Of a stretch of 64,000 bases of DNA, positions 6,906 to 15,183 are shown in pieces. The stretch spans positions 1 through 64,000 of the forward strand of contig JAFTSU010000014.1 in NCBI GenBank assembly GCA_017467105.1, given 5' to 3'. Made by a program: the position numbers and the translations under genes. How positions within the stretch are numbered: position 1 is the first letter of the stretch; every line of letters begins with the position of its first letter. This DNA is from Clostridia bacterium. Lineage in GTDB: Bacteria > Bacillota > Clostridia > Oscillospirales > CAG-272. A model generated the notes under the pieces. It was given only the letters and a program-made list of their open reading frames with translations. It searched no databases and had not been told where the DNA came from.

Positions 6906-6940
6906 CAGAGGCTGAGCAAAAGTTCAGCCTCTATTTTTAT
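6906..6940 (+). terminator. Terminator after the GH79-like gene
   Basis: AGAGGCTGA (6907-6915) pairs perfectly with TCAGCCTCT (6924-6932), followed by ATTTTTAT. It may also stop the converging minus-strand transcript from 6969-7847. Confidence 0.85.
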
Positions 6941-6968
6941 TGATAATAACGATTATCCGGCATACGTG

Positions 6969-7847
6969 TTATGATTTTTTCCATTTAAGCATGTTGTTCT
7001 CTATAACCGTGCTGACCCGTCCTTGATCCATAAGATATGAAAGATAGGACCTAAGAGTGCTGCCTATCAGTGCATACTGTTCGGGAGTAATTGTAATGCC
7101 GTAATAATTAAATGCTTCAGCAAGTATTTCATCAAATGACAGACCCGTGTCGCAAATTTCGGTGATTTTTTCTGCAATCTCACTAATTTTTTGTCTATTA
7201 TAATTTACAATCTCCTCGATGTCGTACAGCGGTGCTGAGTGGGATGGCAGATACACGCTGCATCCGAGAGACATAAGAGTGTCAAGCGACTTAAGATAAT
7301 CCGATACGTCATAGAGATAGAATATGCCGTATTTTTCCAAAGTGCTCGCCGGCGCGATAGCATCGCCTATGTACGCAATGCTGCCGTCTACAATGTATCC
7401 GGTCATTTCGGGCGTGTGACCGGGTAGGGAAATACTTTTAATACCCGGAGGCAGCTTTTCATGCTCAAGGGTCATAGCTTGGCTTGGCTCTGCGATCATA
7501 AATTTTCCCCTCAGCGCCGGCATAGGATATCCACCGTATAATAGCGCAGGCTCGAGGTAGGTGTATCTTGTCATTGCCGCCTCGACTCCGGGCGCATAAA
7601 TTTCACAGCACGTTCTTTCGCTTAAAAATTTATTTCCGCCTATATGGTCCGCGTGAGAGTGAGTGTTGAAAATAAGCTTTAGCTTTAGTTTCCTCTCCTC
7701 GATAAGCTTTAATGCTTTTTTAGCTGTGCTTCTGTCGTTTCCGGAATCAATGAAGCATACCTCTCCGTTTCCGATTTCAATAACGCCAATTCTGGACGGA
7801 CATTCAACGTAACGGCACCGTTCGCTCAAAGACTTCAATTCGTACAT
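6969..7847 (-). CDS. Metallo-beta-lactamase-fold hydrolase, 292 aa
   Basis: A zinc- or iron-dependent hydrolase of the MBL superfamily. The signature THSHADHIGG is at about residues 62-71, with later metal ligands in SLPGHTPEM and GDAI and a histidine in YLPSHSAP. About 80 extra C-terminal residues are helical and could be a winged-helix-like or substrate-recognition part. Length exceeds a minimal MBL domain, as in hydroxyacylglutathione-hydrolase-like proteins. It is codirectional with, and 75 nt downstream of, the GH28-like gene, with its own GGAG ribosome binding site, so a two-gene operon is likely. The substrate is not determinable. Confidence 0.8.
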   Translation of the reverse strand: MYELKSLSERCRYVECPSRIGVIEIGNGEVCFIDSGNDRSTAKKALKLIEERKLKLKLIFNTHSHADHIGGNKFLSERTCCEIYAPGVEAAMTRYTYLEPALLYGGYPMPALRGKFMIAEPSQAMTLEHEKLPPGIKSISLPGHTPEMTGYIVDGSIAYIGDAIAPASTLEKYGIFYLYDVSDYLKSLDTLMSLGCSVYLPSHSAPLYDIEEIVNYNRQKISEIAEKITEICDTGLSFDEILAEAFNYYGITITPEQYALIGSTLRSYLSYLMDQGRVSTVIENNMLKWKKS

Positions 7848-7870
7848 TTTGTTTTGCTCCTCTATAGCTT

Positions 7871-7907
7871 AGGGGTGCCATGTGGCACCCCGTGTTGCGT
7901 TTTTTTG
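7871..7907. other. Intercistronic hairpin plus short motif
   Basis: GGGGTGCC (7872-7879) pairs with GGCACCCC (7884-7891) between the GH28-like and MBL genes. On the plus strand it is followed by GTGTTGCGTTTTTTT, which resembles sequences at 40438-40457 and 62701-62720. No U-tract follows the hairpin on the transcribed minus strand, so it is more likely a processing or stability structure than a terminator there. Confidence 0.45.
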
Positions 7908-7922
7908 ATGATTTGGGTTAAA

Positions 7923-9434
7923 TTACTTTAAAACTATATCGCTTGTATACTCGTTTTCCTCCCAAACTGCATCTTCCTTGCTTCTTAAATATTCTCCGTT
8001 CACCCTGAAGCTTTTGATGGTGACTCCCTCCGTCAGATGCTCTCCGTCGTATCCCTTAAAGGTAAATATAGGCTTTTTACCGACGTAGTCGATATCCTCG
8101 ATCAGTATATTTCTGTTTCTTCCGCACTTACCCTTAAACGTGGTGTATTCATGGTGCTGCTCAACCTCTATGATCACGGCGCTCGGCAGATAATCGGGAT
8201 CGGGATTTACGTATACCTCATCATCCGACGTCTGCAGAACCTTCGCTCCCACGCCGTCGTCCGCTTCTATTCTGATATTTCTGTACGTAATGTCGTGTAC
8301 GTCAGCATAGTCCACGTTCATACAGTCAATAGCGGCGGTTGTCAGATGAATAAGATCGCAATCACGGAAGTGTATATCGCATATCTGCTCCGCCATAGTT
8401 TCCGCGCCTATCTCCAGCGCCTTACCCCAGTCGTTCCAGATAACGCATTTCTCGATCACGGTATCTCTGAAGGTGTGATAAACTCTTCCGCCGTGATACA
8501 TTATCTCGTTCAGCGTTTTCTCCGGGTCTTTTGACTGAAAGAAGTCAAAGCCCTTAACGCAAATTGAGTCGTCATATGTACGTATGAAGCAGTCGGAGAT
8601 CCTTACCCTCTCACAGTTATGCATATCAATACCGTCGGAATTGTATCTCCAGCATCCGATGATCTTTACGTTACGTATATCAATGCCGGTGCAGCATATC
8701 GGTCTGATATTATAGACTAACGAATCTCTGATGGTAATACCGTCAATAAGCACGTTGTCGCAATATTTCAGAAGCACCGTGTGACGCCTTCTCGCGTTCG
8801 GCACAGCCGTTGTATTGCTCTTTACGTTCGCCTCGTAGAGAATGACCTCTTTATTTCTGCTGTTATCGAGAATGCCTCTGCCAATAATGCTGATGTTCTT
8901 CGCGTCGGTCGCCTCAATGCTTGCATAGACCACGGCACCCTCGTCGATAAACAGCGTCTGACCGGAGTGAAGCTCTATAACGCCCGCGTCGTGCTCTCCC
9001 GCGCCGAAATAAATGACGTCCGCGTCCTCGTTTACGGTGTACTTCCTGATCGGGTCAATGAAGAAGTGAAGCGCGCGCTGTCTGCCGTAGGGCTCCACCG
9101 TAAAATATGCGGGCTTCTCAAGCGTAAAGCGTATAGTACCGTCCTCGTATGTCTCCGGCACTATACCGAGAGAGTAGGGGCGGATCTTGAGCTTTGAGAC
9201 GTCATACGGCGCCTTTGGGCGTATCTCGTAGCTGACGGGACCCTCTGCCTCGCCGGAAACGAACTGAACAAGCTCGGTCTGCGATATATCTCTCTGGTGA
9301 CCGGGCCACCTGCGGTTAAACGGGACGGCGGATACTCTGGCGACGTTAGTATCAACTCTCATACCGTTTATATATATTTCATATTCGGAGCATTCAAGCT
9401 CCGTTTTAGTAACCTCATAGCATCTGAAGCTCAT
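7923..9434 (-). CDS. GH28-like right-handed beta-helix protein, 503 aa
   Basis: A polygalacturonase-type (GH28 family) parallel beta-helix enzyme that would hydrolyse uronic-acid linkages. After a roughly 130-residue N-terminal beta-sandwich, the helix region carries the NTD-like motif as NSDGID (residues 265-270) and the catalytic DD pair in YDDSICVKG (D288-D289). The usual GHG and RIK motifs are not recognisable in canonical form, so activity on a non-pectin substrate is possible. I chose the ATG at 9434 because GGGAGGAG precedes it by eight nucleotides; a longer in-frame start at 9524 overlaps the promoter. No signal peptide, so it is probably cytoplasmic. It heads an operon with the MBL hydrolase. 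Confidence 0.75.
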   Translation of the reverse strand: MSFRCYEVTKTELECSEYEIYINGMRVDTNVARVSAVPFNRRWPGHQRDISQTELVQFVSGEAEGPVSYEIRPKAPYDVSKLKIRPYSLGIVPETYEDGTIRFTLEKPAYFTVEPYGRQRALHFFIDPIRKYTVNEDADVIYFGAGEHDAGVIELHSGQTLFIDEGAVVYASIEATDAKNISIIGRGILDNSRNKEVILYEANVKSNTTAVPNARRRHTVLLKYCDNVLIDGITIRDSLVYNIRPICCTGIDIRNVKIIGCWRYNSDGIDMHNCERVRISDCFIRTYDDSICVKGFDFFQSKDPEKTLNEIMYHGGRVYHTFRDTVIEKCVIWNDWGKALEIGAETMAEQICDIHFRDCDLIHLTTAAIDCMNVDYADVHDITYRNIRIEADDGVGAKVLQTSDDEVYVNPDPDYLPSAVIIEVEQHHEYTTFKGKCGRNRNILIEDIDYVGKKPIFTFKGYDGEHLTEGVTIKSFRVNGEYLRSKEDAVWEENEYTSDIVLK

Positions 9435-9495
9435 TGTCAGATCTCCTCCCAAAAATATTTTTAAAGTTTCAACAGGCTTTACTATCCTTAAGCAT

Positions 9496-9524
9496 ATTAT
9501 AAAATAAACCGTTTGCTTTTTCAA
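9496..9524 (-). promoter_or_regulatory. Promoter of the GH28-like gene
   Basis: Minus-strand TTGAAA, 17 nt, TATAAT, about 60 nt before the 9434 start. Confidence 0.7.
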
Positions 9525-9790
9525 TACCTACCGCGGAAAAAAGACAATAATAATATTATTTGTGACAAAAAAACAACGGTGTAATAAGAGCGTTGTGTCA
9601 AAGGGAAAACCAATAATTACCACCTGAAAATACGGCAAATACACACTATGAATAAACCGTATATTCATTGTGACCAATCGTTAATATATAGTTAATAAAA
9701 TATTAATAATAAATATGTATAAAATGCACAAAAGCCAAAGTGCCTTGTTGTGCATAGTGTAAAAACTTTGACACCTTAACATTTTTGCAC
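9525..9790. other. Divergent intergenic region with an inverted repeat
   Basis: No gene is seen in this AT-rich region. TGCACAA (9725-9731) and TTGTGCA (9748-9754) form an exact 7-bp inverted repeat separated by 16 nt, centred about 50 nt upstream of the -35 box at 9791. This is a plausible regulator site for the lipoprotein gene, but no regulator is encoded nearby. Confidence 0.35.
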
Positions 9791-9819
9791 TTGACTTAGT
9801 ATTTTTGTTGTGTTATGAT
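9791..9819 (+). promoter_or_regulatory. Promoter of the solute-binding lipoprotein
   Basis: TTGACT, 17 nt, TATGAT, followed by a leader of about 50 nt and an AAAAGGAG ribosome binding site. Confidence 0.8.
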
Positions 9820-9875
9820 ATGGATACAGAATCGTGTCTTTGCACGACTGATATTATTTTTAAAAGGAGAAAAAC

Positions 9876-11708
9876 ATGAAATCCAAGATTATTTGCCTTA
9901 TTCTGGCAATGGTTATGGTGATTGCGGCTCTCGTTTCCTGCGGCGGCGGTGGCGGCGGCGAAGGCGGCGGCCAGGGCGGCGGCGGCCAGGGCGGCGGCGG
10001 TCAGGGCGGCAGCGGTAGCCAGGGCTCATCCAATGCGGACGTATATTGGAGAAAGACTCCTATCGTTTACTCGCTGACAGAGGCTGCTGACTCTAATTCC
10101 TTCCCTTCCGGTTGTAGAAGATACTATGCCGGCGAGGTTAAGGGCGGCACCACCGAGGAGATCGACATTATGATCTCTCAGAGAAACGATGCTGCTGAGG
10201 TAGAGGCAAACGTTACTGTTGACTATCAGTATGTACCTAACACCAGTGCTAACGACCATAGCTTCTACGGTCAGACTATATTCAACAACAGCACTGCATA
10301 TAACCCCGGTACCTCAGTTGATATCTACTGTAACTTTACTTACGACCTTACCTGCGCTTCTCTTAAGAACTGCTTTGCAAACCTTAAGGCTAACACAGAT
10401 CTCGTAAGTACAACCTACGGTATGGGCAAGAACTTCTTCGCATTCAACGAGGAAGGTTACGAGTACATCGGTGAGAACTACTTTGACTCCTCTGTAGGTC
10501 AGGGTTACTTCTACCAGTACATGCTTTCACTCACTCTGTCTGATGACAAGGTATACTGCCTTGGCTCTGACTACTGCACCGACCTTGTTCGTGCATTCCA
10601 CGTTATTCCCGTTAACATCGAGCTTATGAACAAGCTCCGTGCTAACATGATTCCCGCAGCTACCGGTAAGGATGAGAACGGCAACGACGTTACCATCACC
10701 AAGAATGCTGACGAGACCAATATCGAGCACTTCTACAGAATCGTATGGGGTGGCGGTTGGACATTTGAGGTCCTTTCCAAGTACAGCCGTGCCGTATTCC
10801 AGGATACCGGTGTTGGCGGCGGCGCTGACGGTAGCGGTATCTCCGGCGCAGACCTTACCGATACTCTCGGCTTTGCTATCTCCACAAACGGTATTCCTTC
10901 CTCCGGTATTCTCTACACCTCTACCGTAGAGATCCTTGATAAGAAGGCTCTTACTCCCGCAGAGCGCGAGGCTGCTCTTGCAGATGAGAATATGGCTCCT
11001 TACGTTTCCGGCAACTACCTTATCACCTATCCCGAGACCAACAGTGACTTCGTTACCTATGCTAACGCTCTTCTTGACCTCTTCAAGAACGGTCAGAGCG
11101 CAGGTATAGCTGTTGTTGGCGGTGGTGACAGAGAGAAGGTTAAGAATCAGTTCGTTTCCGGCAACGTTCTCTTCGGTAACATCATCAACCTCGGTTCTCT
11201 TGAGGAAGCTGAGTACCAGAACATGAGAAAGGGCGATGGCTTCGGTATCGTTCCCGTTCCCGTTTACAGATATGGCGACGAGTACCAGACCTTCGTACAT
11301 AACAACTCCCGTATCATCGCTATCGCGCGTATGACCGACCGTTACGAGCAGTGCGCTGCATATCTTGATTATCAGTCCACTCACTCCAGTGAAATACTTG
11401 ATAAGTATTACAACGAGGAACTCGCTCAGTCTGTCAGCAACAGCAGCGGCGATGACAACGAGCGCATGCTTGTTTACATCCGTAACCACGTACGTAACGT
11501 TTTCGATAAGACCTACGAGGACGTTATGGGTGACTTCAATAAGGAAGACGATGCAAACGCTACGAAGAACCGTTGGCACGAGATCTTCGCAACTGCTTTC
11601 TATCAGGTATCCGGTATGGAGGGTGAGTACAAATCACGTCTCGATATGAAGTCCGCGAACCTTAAGAAGGTTATAGCTGCTTGGAACTCTCTTGGCAATG
11701 AGGACTAA
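9876..11708 (+). CDS. Extracellular solute-binding-type lipoprotein, 610 aa
   Basis: A secreted lipoprotein. Residues 1-21 are a lipoprotein signal peptide with lipobox LVSC, the acylated cysteine being C22. A Gly-rich linker of about 30 residues follows (repeated GGGGQ units), then a large globular domain. The mature domain resembles family 1 ABC solute-binding proteins, with an internal NGQSAGIAVVGGGDREKVKNQ region and a FGIVPVPVY segment like those of sugar-binding members. No permease or ATPase genes accompany it, so it is either an orphan binding subunit or a surface protein that borrowed the fold. It has its own promoter and terminator. Codon use is strongly biased to a narrow set, which suggests high expression. 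Confidence 0.75.
   Translation: MKSKIICLILAMVMVIAALVSCGGGGGGEGGGQGGGGQGGGGQGGSGSQGSSNADVYWRKTPIVYSLTEAADSNSFPSGCRRYYAGEVKGGTTEEIDIMISQRNDAAEVEANVTVDYQYVPNTSANDHSFYGQTIFNNSTAYNPGTSVDIYCNFTYDLTCASLKNCFANLKANTDLVSTTYGMGKNFFAFNEEGYEYIGENYFDSSVGQGYFYQYMLSLTLSDDKVYCLGSDYCTDLVRAFHVIPVNIELMNKLRANMIPAATGKDENGNDVTITKNADETNIEHFYRIVWGGGWTFEVLSKYSRAVFQDTGVGGGADGSGISGADLTDTLGFAISTNGIPSSGILYTSTVEILDKKALTPAEREAALADENMAPYVSGNYLITYPETNSDFVTYANALLDLFKNGQSAGIAVVGGGDREKVKNQFVSGNVLFGNIINLGSLEEAEYQNMRKGDGFGIVPVPVYRYGDEYQTFVHNNSRIIAIARMTDRYEQCAAYLDYQSTHSSEILDKYYNEELAQSVSNSSGDDNERMLVYIRNHVRNVFDKTYEDVMGDFNKEDDANATKNRWHEIFATAFYQVSGMEGEYKSRLDMKSANLKKVIAAWNSLGNED
9945..10030 (+). repeat. Gly-linker tandem repeat
   Basis: GGCGGCGGCCAGGGC-type units repeat several times in frame and encode the Gly/Gln linker of the lipoprotein. 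Copy number could vary by slippage. Confidence 0.8.
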
Positions 11709-11739
11709 TAATAACGCGCTTTGATCAACAGAGCGAATT

Positions 11740-11769
11740 TGGAGAGCAGGGAAGCCTGCTCTCCTTTTT
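11740..11769 (+). terminator. Terminator after the 9876-11708 lipoprotein gene
   Basis: GGAGAGCAGG (11741-11750) pairs with CCTGCTCTCC (11755-11764) around GAAG, followed by TTTTT. Confidence 0.92.
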
Positions 11770-11861
11770 CGTCACAGTTCACCTTTATCTGACGCTTCGT
11801 GAGGCTGGGGGATTGTCGGATCCTTTTTCTGTATTAATGTCCGGATTTTTTATCCGACGTC

Positions 11862-11890
11862 TTGAAAAACGACTGAATTTATAGTAAAAT
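11862..11890 (+). promoter_or_regulatory. Promoter of the maf-nth-rnmV operon
   Basis: TTGAAA, 17 nt, TAAAAT, about 78 nt before the start of maf. Confidence 0.65.
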
Positions 11891-11967
11891 ATTCTTGACA
11901 GCTTGCCCGTAATCAAGAGTATGCTCGGGCGAGCCTGTATGGCTTAAATAAGAAAGGAAATCTCAAA

Positions 11968-12537
11968 TTGAGAGTAATACTTGCATCAAAATCCCCACGC
12001 CGCCGAGAGCTGCTCGGCAAAATAATAGATAACTTTGAGATAATAACCGCAGAAACGGACGAAGCCCTGCCACCGTCTCTTCATCCCTCGGAGGGCGTAC
12101 GTATACTTGCGATACGCAAGGGCGCGGCGGTTCGTGACACGGTTGGTGATGAGGCGTTGATAATCTCCTCGGACACCCTGGTGGAAATAGACGGTGAGCC
12201 CCTTGGTAAGCCGACGGATGAAGCTTGCGCTGCTGCGATGCTGACGAGACTCTCCGGCAGAGGACACAATGTTCATACGGGTGTAGCCATACATTATAAA
12301 GGTAAGGTGTTTAGCGGAACTCACACCTCAAGGGTCTATTTCAGGAAGATATCTGACAGAGAGATCCAAGATTATATCGCGACGGGTGAGCCGATGGATA
12401 AGGCTGGCTCCTACGGTATTCAGGGTGAGGGCGGTAAATTCGTAAAGAGATTTGACGGAGAATTTGATAGCATTATGGGACTGTCTGTAAGCTTAACCCG
12501 AGAGCTTATGGAAAAGGCTGTCGGAGGTGAAGTATGA
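11968..12537 (+). CDS. maf: Maf family nucleoside triphosphate pyrophosphatase, 189 aa
   Basis: A house-cleaning pyrophosphatase that hydrolyses non-canonical or pyrimidine nucleoside triphosphates to monophosphates. The N-terminal signature ASKSPRRRELL and the later SSDTLV, GKP, LSGRGHNVHTGV and DKAGSYGIQG blocks are all present. Length is typical. The start is TTG at 11968, preceded by AGGAAA. It overlaps nth by four nucleotides (ATGA), so translation is coupled. The operon continues to an endonuclease III and RNase M5, giving a nucleic-acid maintenance cluster. Confidence 0.92.
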   Translation: MRVILASKSPRRRELLGKIIDNFEIITAETDEALPPSLHPSEGVRILAIRKGAAVRDTVGDEALIISSDTLVEIDGEPLGKPTDEACAAAMLTRLSGRGHNVHTGVAIHYKGKVFSGTHTSRVYFRKISDREIQDYIATGEPMDKAGSYGIQGEGGKFVKRFDGEFDSIMGLSVSLTRELMEKAVGGEV

Positions 12538-13184
12538 CAAAGGCGGAGAAGCGGGTGAGACTCGCTCAGATAATAAATAGACTTGAAGAGCTGTATCCGA
12601 ATACGGAGTGCGCCCTGCATTACGGTGGTGACCCTTGGAAGCTGCTCGTTATGGGAAGGCTGTCCGCTCAATGCACGGACGAGAGGGTAAACACCGTATG
12701 CACAGAGCTGTTCGAGAGGTTTCCTACTGCCGCGGATATGGCGGTCGGGGACCTTGAGGAAATAGAGAGGATCGTCAAGCCCTGCGGACTCTACAGGATG
12801 AAGGCGGCAAATATTAAGAGCGCATCGTATAGGCTTGTCAGTGAATACGGAGGTAGCCTTCCCTCCGATATGGATGAGCTTTTAAAATTCGAAGGCGTAG
12901 GACGGAAGATCGCCAATCTGCTTATCGGAGACGTATTCGGAGGGGAAGCTATCGTTTGCGATACTCATTGCATCAGAATTTGCGCAAGGCTCGGTATGTA
13001 TTCCGAAAAGCTGAAGGATCCGTATAAGATAGAAATGATACTTCGTGACCTTATGGATATAAGGCAAGGAAGTGATTTTTGCCACAGAATAGTAAACTTT
13101 GGTAGGGAAATTTGCACTGCCAGATCACCGAAATGCCATGAATGTCCGCTCTCGGATCTGTGCGAAAAATACATAAAAGGATGA
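12534..13184 (+). CDS. nth: Endonuclease III, 216 aa
   Basis: A base-excision-repair DNA glycosylase/AP lyase that removes oxidised pyrimidines. The helix-hairpin-helix lies in LLKFEGVGRKIANLL, with the catalytic Lys within GVGRK, and the catalytic Asp lies in IVCDTHCIR. The C-terminal 4Fe-4S cluster motif is intact, with spacing Cys-X6-Cys-X2-Cys-X5-Cys. Length matches the family. The gene overlaps maf (ATGA) and the RNase M5 gene starts five nucleotides after its stop. Confidence 0.95.
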   Translation: MTKAEKRVRLAQIINRLEELYPNTECALHYGGDPWKLLVMGRLSAQCTDERVNTVCTELFERFPTAADMAVGDLEEIERIVKPCGLYRMKAANIKSASYRLVSEYGGSLPSDMDELLKFEGVGRKIANLLIGDVFGGEAIVCDTHCIRICARLGMYSEKLKDPYKIEMILRDLMDIRQGSDFCHRIVNFGREICTARSPKCHECPLSDLCEKYIKG

Positions 13185-13188
13185 TCTT

Positions 13189-13782
13189 ATGGCAGAAAGA
13201 CTTAAGCTATCGTTACCCTTGATCGTAGAGGGCAGATACGACAAATCCACTCTTAGTGGCTTTATTGACGGCGTCGTGATAACGACGGGAGGATTTGGAA
13301 TCTTCAATAACAAGGATAAGCAGCGTCTTTTGCGCAGAATATGCTCCGACGGTGTGATCGTGCTTACTGATTCTGACGGCGGAGGCAGACAGATACGGTC
13401 GTTTCTTTCCGGCATTTTACCGAAGGAAAAGATATATAACGTATATATACCGGAGATCGAAGGCAAGGAAAAGAGAAAGGCTAAGCCCTCAAAATCCGGC
13501 AAGCTTGGCGTTGAGGGGATGAGCAGAGAGGTGCTGTGCCGCATACTTGCTCCGTTTCTTAAGTCGGAGCCGCCTAAAAAGAACGCTTCGATCACTAAGA
13601 CGGATCTGTATCTTGACGGACTGACCGGCGGACAGAATTCCTCTCTTCTTCGTGCTAGGCTCTGCGAGCTTTGCGATCTTCCTGCGGATATGAGCCCGGG
13701 GGCACTGCTTGAGGTGCTTAATATGCTGTATTCACGGGACGAGTATAAGACGGTAGTGGGTAAAATAAAAAATAATTGTTAA
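13189..13782 (+). CDS. rnmV: Ribonuclease M5-type TOPRIM protein, 197 aa
   Basis: RNase M5 matures 5S rRNA in low-GC Gram-positive bacteria using a TOPRIM nuclease domain. The TOPRIM glutamate is in LIVEGRYDKSTL (about residues 11-22) and the DxD motif in VLTDSDGGGRQIR. The C-terminal half (DUF4093-like, GVEGMSREVLCRIL onward) is the substrate-binding part seen in RNase M5. Length agrees. The gene lies five nucleotides after nth and ends the operon; no terminator is visible before the next promoter. Confidence 0.88.
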   Translation: MAERLKLSLPLIVEGRYDKSTLSGFIDGVVITTGGFGIFNNKDKQRLLRRICSDGVIVLTDSDGGGRQIRSFLSGILPKEKIYNVYIPEIEGKEKRKAKPSKSGKLGVEGMSREVLCRILAPFLKSEPPKKNASITKTDLYLDGLTGGQNSSLLRARLCELCDLPADMSPGALLEVLNMLYSRDEYKTVVGKIKNNC

Positions 13783-13808
13783 AATTTTGACAAATTTTGT
13801 CGGGCATA

Positions 13809-13837
13809 TTGACAAACTCACATCGGTGTATTATACT
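13809..13837 (+). promoter_or_regulatory. Promoter of the iron alcohol dehydrogenase
   Basis: TTGACA, 17 nt, TATACT, with 36 nt to the ATG at 13874. Confidence 0.85.
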
Positions 13838-13873
13838 TAACTTGTAAAATTAAAAATGAAAGGGTGTATTTTA

Positions 13874-15019
13874 ATGAACAGATTCGTACTAAATGAGACC
13901 TCATATCACGGCAAGGGCGCTATCGCTGCTGTTGCGGATGAGGTAAAGGCAAGAGGCTTTAAGAAGGTATTCGTGGCATCCGACCCCGATCTGATCAAGT
14001 TCGGTGTTACCGCGAAGGTTCTGGCAGTTCTTGACAATGCAAAGATCCCTTATTCCGTATTCTCCGAGATCAAGCCTAACCCTACTATCGAGAACGTTCA
14101 GGCAGGCGTTGCGGCATTTAAGGCAGCAGGCGCAGACTGTATCGTAGCTATCGGCGGCGGCTCCTCTATGGATACCGCTAAGGCAGTTGGTATAATCATT
14201 ACTAACCCTGAGTTTGCTGACGTCAGATCTCTCGAGGGTGTTGCTCCCACTAAGAATAAGTGCGTTCCCATTATCGCGGTTCCCACCACGGCGGGTACTG
14301 CCGCTGAGGTAACCATAAACTACGTTATCACCGACGTAGAGAAGAACAGAAAGATGGTTTGCGTTGATGTTCACGATATTCCCGTTGTTGCAGTAGTTGA
14401 TCCCGATATGATGGCAACTATGCCCAAGGGACTCACCGCGGCTACAGGTATGGACGCTCTCACTCACGCGATAGAGGGATATATTACCGGCGGAGCATGG
14501 GCGCTCTCCGATATGTTCCATATCGAAGCTATACGCATTATCGCTAAGTCCCTGCGCGGTGCAGTTGCCGGCACGGATGAGGGCAGAGAGGGAATGGCTC
14601 TCGGTCAATATATCGCAGGTATGGGCTTCTCGAACGTAGGACTTGGCATAGTTCACTCTATGGCGCATCCTCTAGGCGCTCTCTACGATACTCCCCACGG
14701 AGTAGCAAACGCGATCATTCTTCCCACCGTTATGGAGTATAACGCTCCAGCTACCGGTGATAAGTATAAGTATATCGCAGAGGCTATGGGCGTTGAAGGT
14801 ACTGACAAGATGAGCGTAGATGAGTATCGCAAAGCGGCTATCAACGCGGTAAAGCAGCTCTCTCTCGACGTAGGTATTCCCGCTGACCTTAAGGATATAG
14901 TTAAGGCTGAGGATATCCCCTTCCTTGCGCAGTCCGCATACGATGACGCTTGCCGTCCGGGCAATCCCAGAGAAACAAGCGTTGAGGAGATTACCGCTCT
15001 CTATAAGAGCCTTATTTGA
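13874..15019 (+). CDS. Iron-containing alcohol dehydrogenase, 381 aa
   Basis: A group III (Fe2+) NAD(P)-dependent alcohol dehydrogenase. The nucleotide-binding loop is IGGGSSMDTAKAVG. The metal ligands lie in the block GMDALTHAIEGYI and in HSMAHPLGALYDTPHG. I chose the ATG at 13874 because AAAGGG lies upstream of it; the in-frame ATG at 13856 has no Shine-Dalgarno. It is a single-gene transcript with a strong promoter and terminator. Codon use is highly biased, suggesting an abundant fermentative enzyme. The substrate (ethanol, butanol, 1,2-diols or lactaldehyde) is not decided by sequence. Confidence 0.92.
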   Translation: MNRFVLNETSYHGKGAIAAVADEVKARGFKKVFVASDPDLIKFGVTAKVLAVLDNAKIPYSVFSEIKPNPTIENVQAGVAAFKAAGADCIVAIGGGSSMDTAKAVGIIITNPEFADVRSLEGVAPTKNKCVPIIAVPTTAGTAAEVTINYVITDVEKNRKMVCVDVHDIPVVAVVDPDMMATMPKGLTAATGMDALTHAIEGYITGGAWALSDMFHIEAIRIIAKSLRGAVAGTDEGREGMALGQYIAGMGFSNVGLGIVHSMAHPLGALYDTPHGVANAIILPTVMEYNAPATGDKYKYIAEAMGVEGTDKMSVDEYRKAAINAVKQLSLDVGIPADLKDIVKAEDIPFLAQSAYDDACRPGNPRETSVEEITALYKSLI

Positions 15020-15060
15020 TGATCGTCGTAGCTTTATAGCCGCGTCAACAAAATAATATA

Positions 15061-15098
15061 AAAACCGCTTATGGCTTGTTAAGCCTTAAGCGGTTTTT
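15061..15098. terminator. Bidirectional terminator between 13874-15019 and 15184-16440
   Basis: AAAACCGCTTA (15061-15071) pairs with TAAGCGGTTTT (15087-15097), with an inner GGCTT/AAGCC pair. A-runs and T-runs on the two sides suit the two converging genes. Confidence 0.85.
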
Positions 15099-15183
15099 GT
15101 TTATTAGAATAAAAGTAAAATAGATAATGATTGATCGATCTGTTTGGCTCTAATATAATAAAATGCAAATAATTATAGTCAGA

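Noticed and set aside
10527-11579. Long minus-strand open frame opposite the solute-binding lipoprotein
   Set aside because: It has no ribosome binding site or promoter, its composition mirrors the strongly biased codons of the plus-strand gene, and it contains no recognisable domain.
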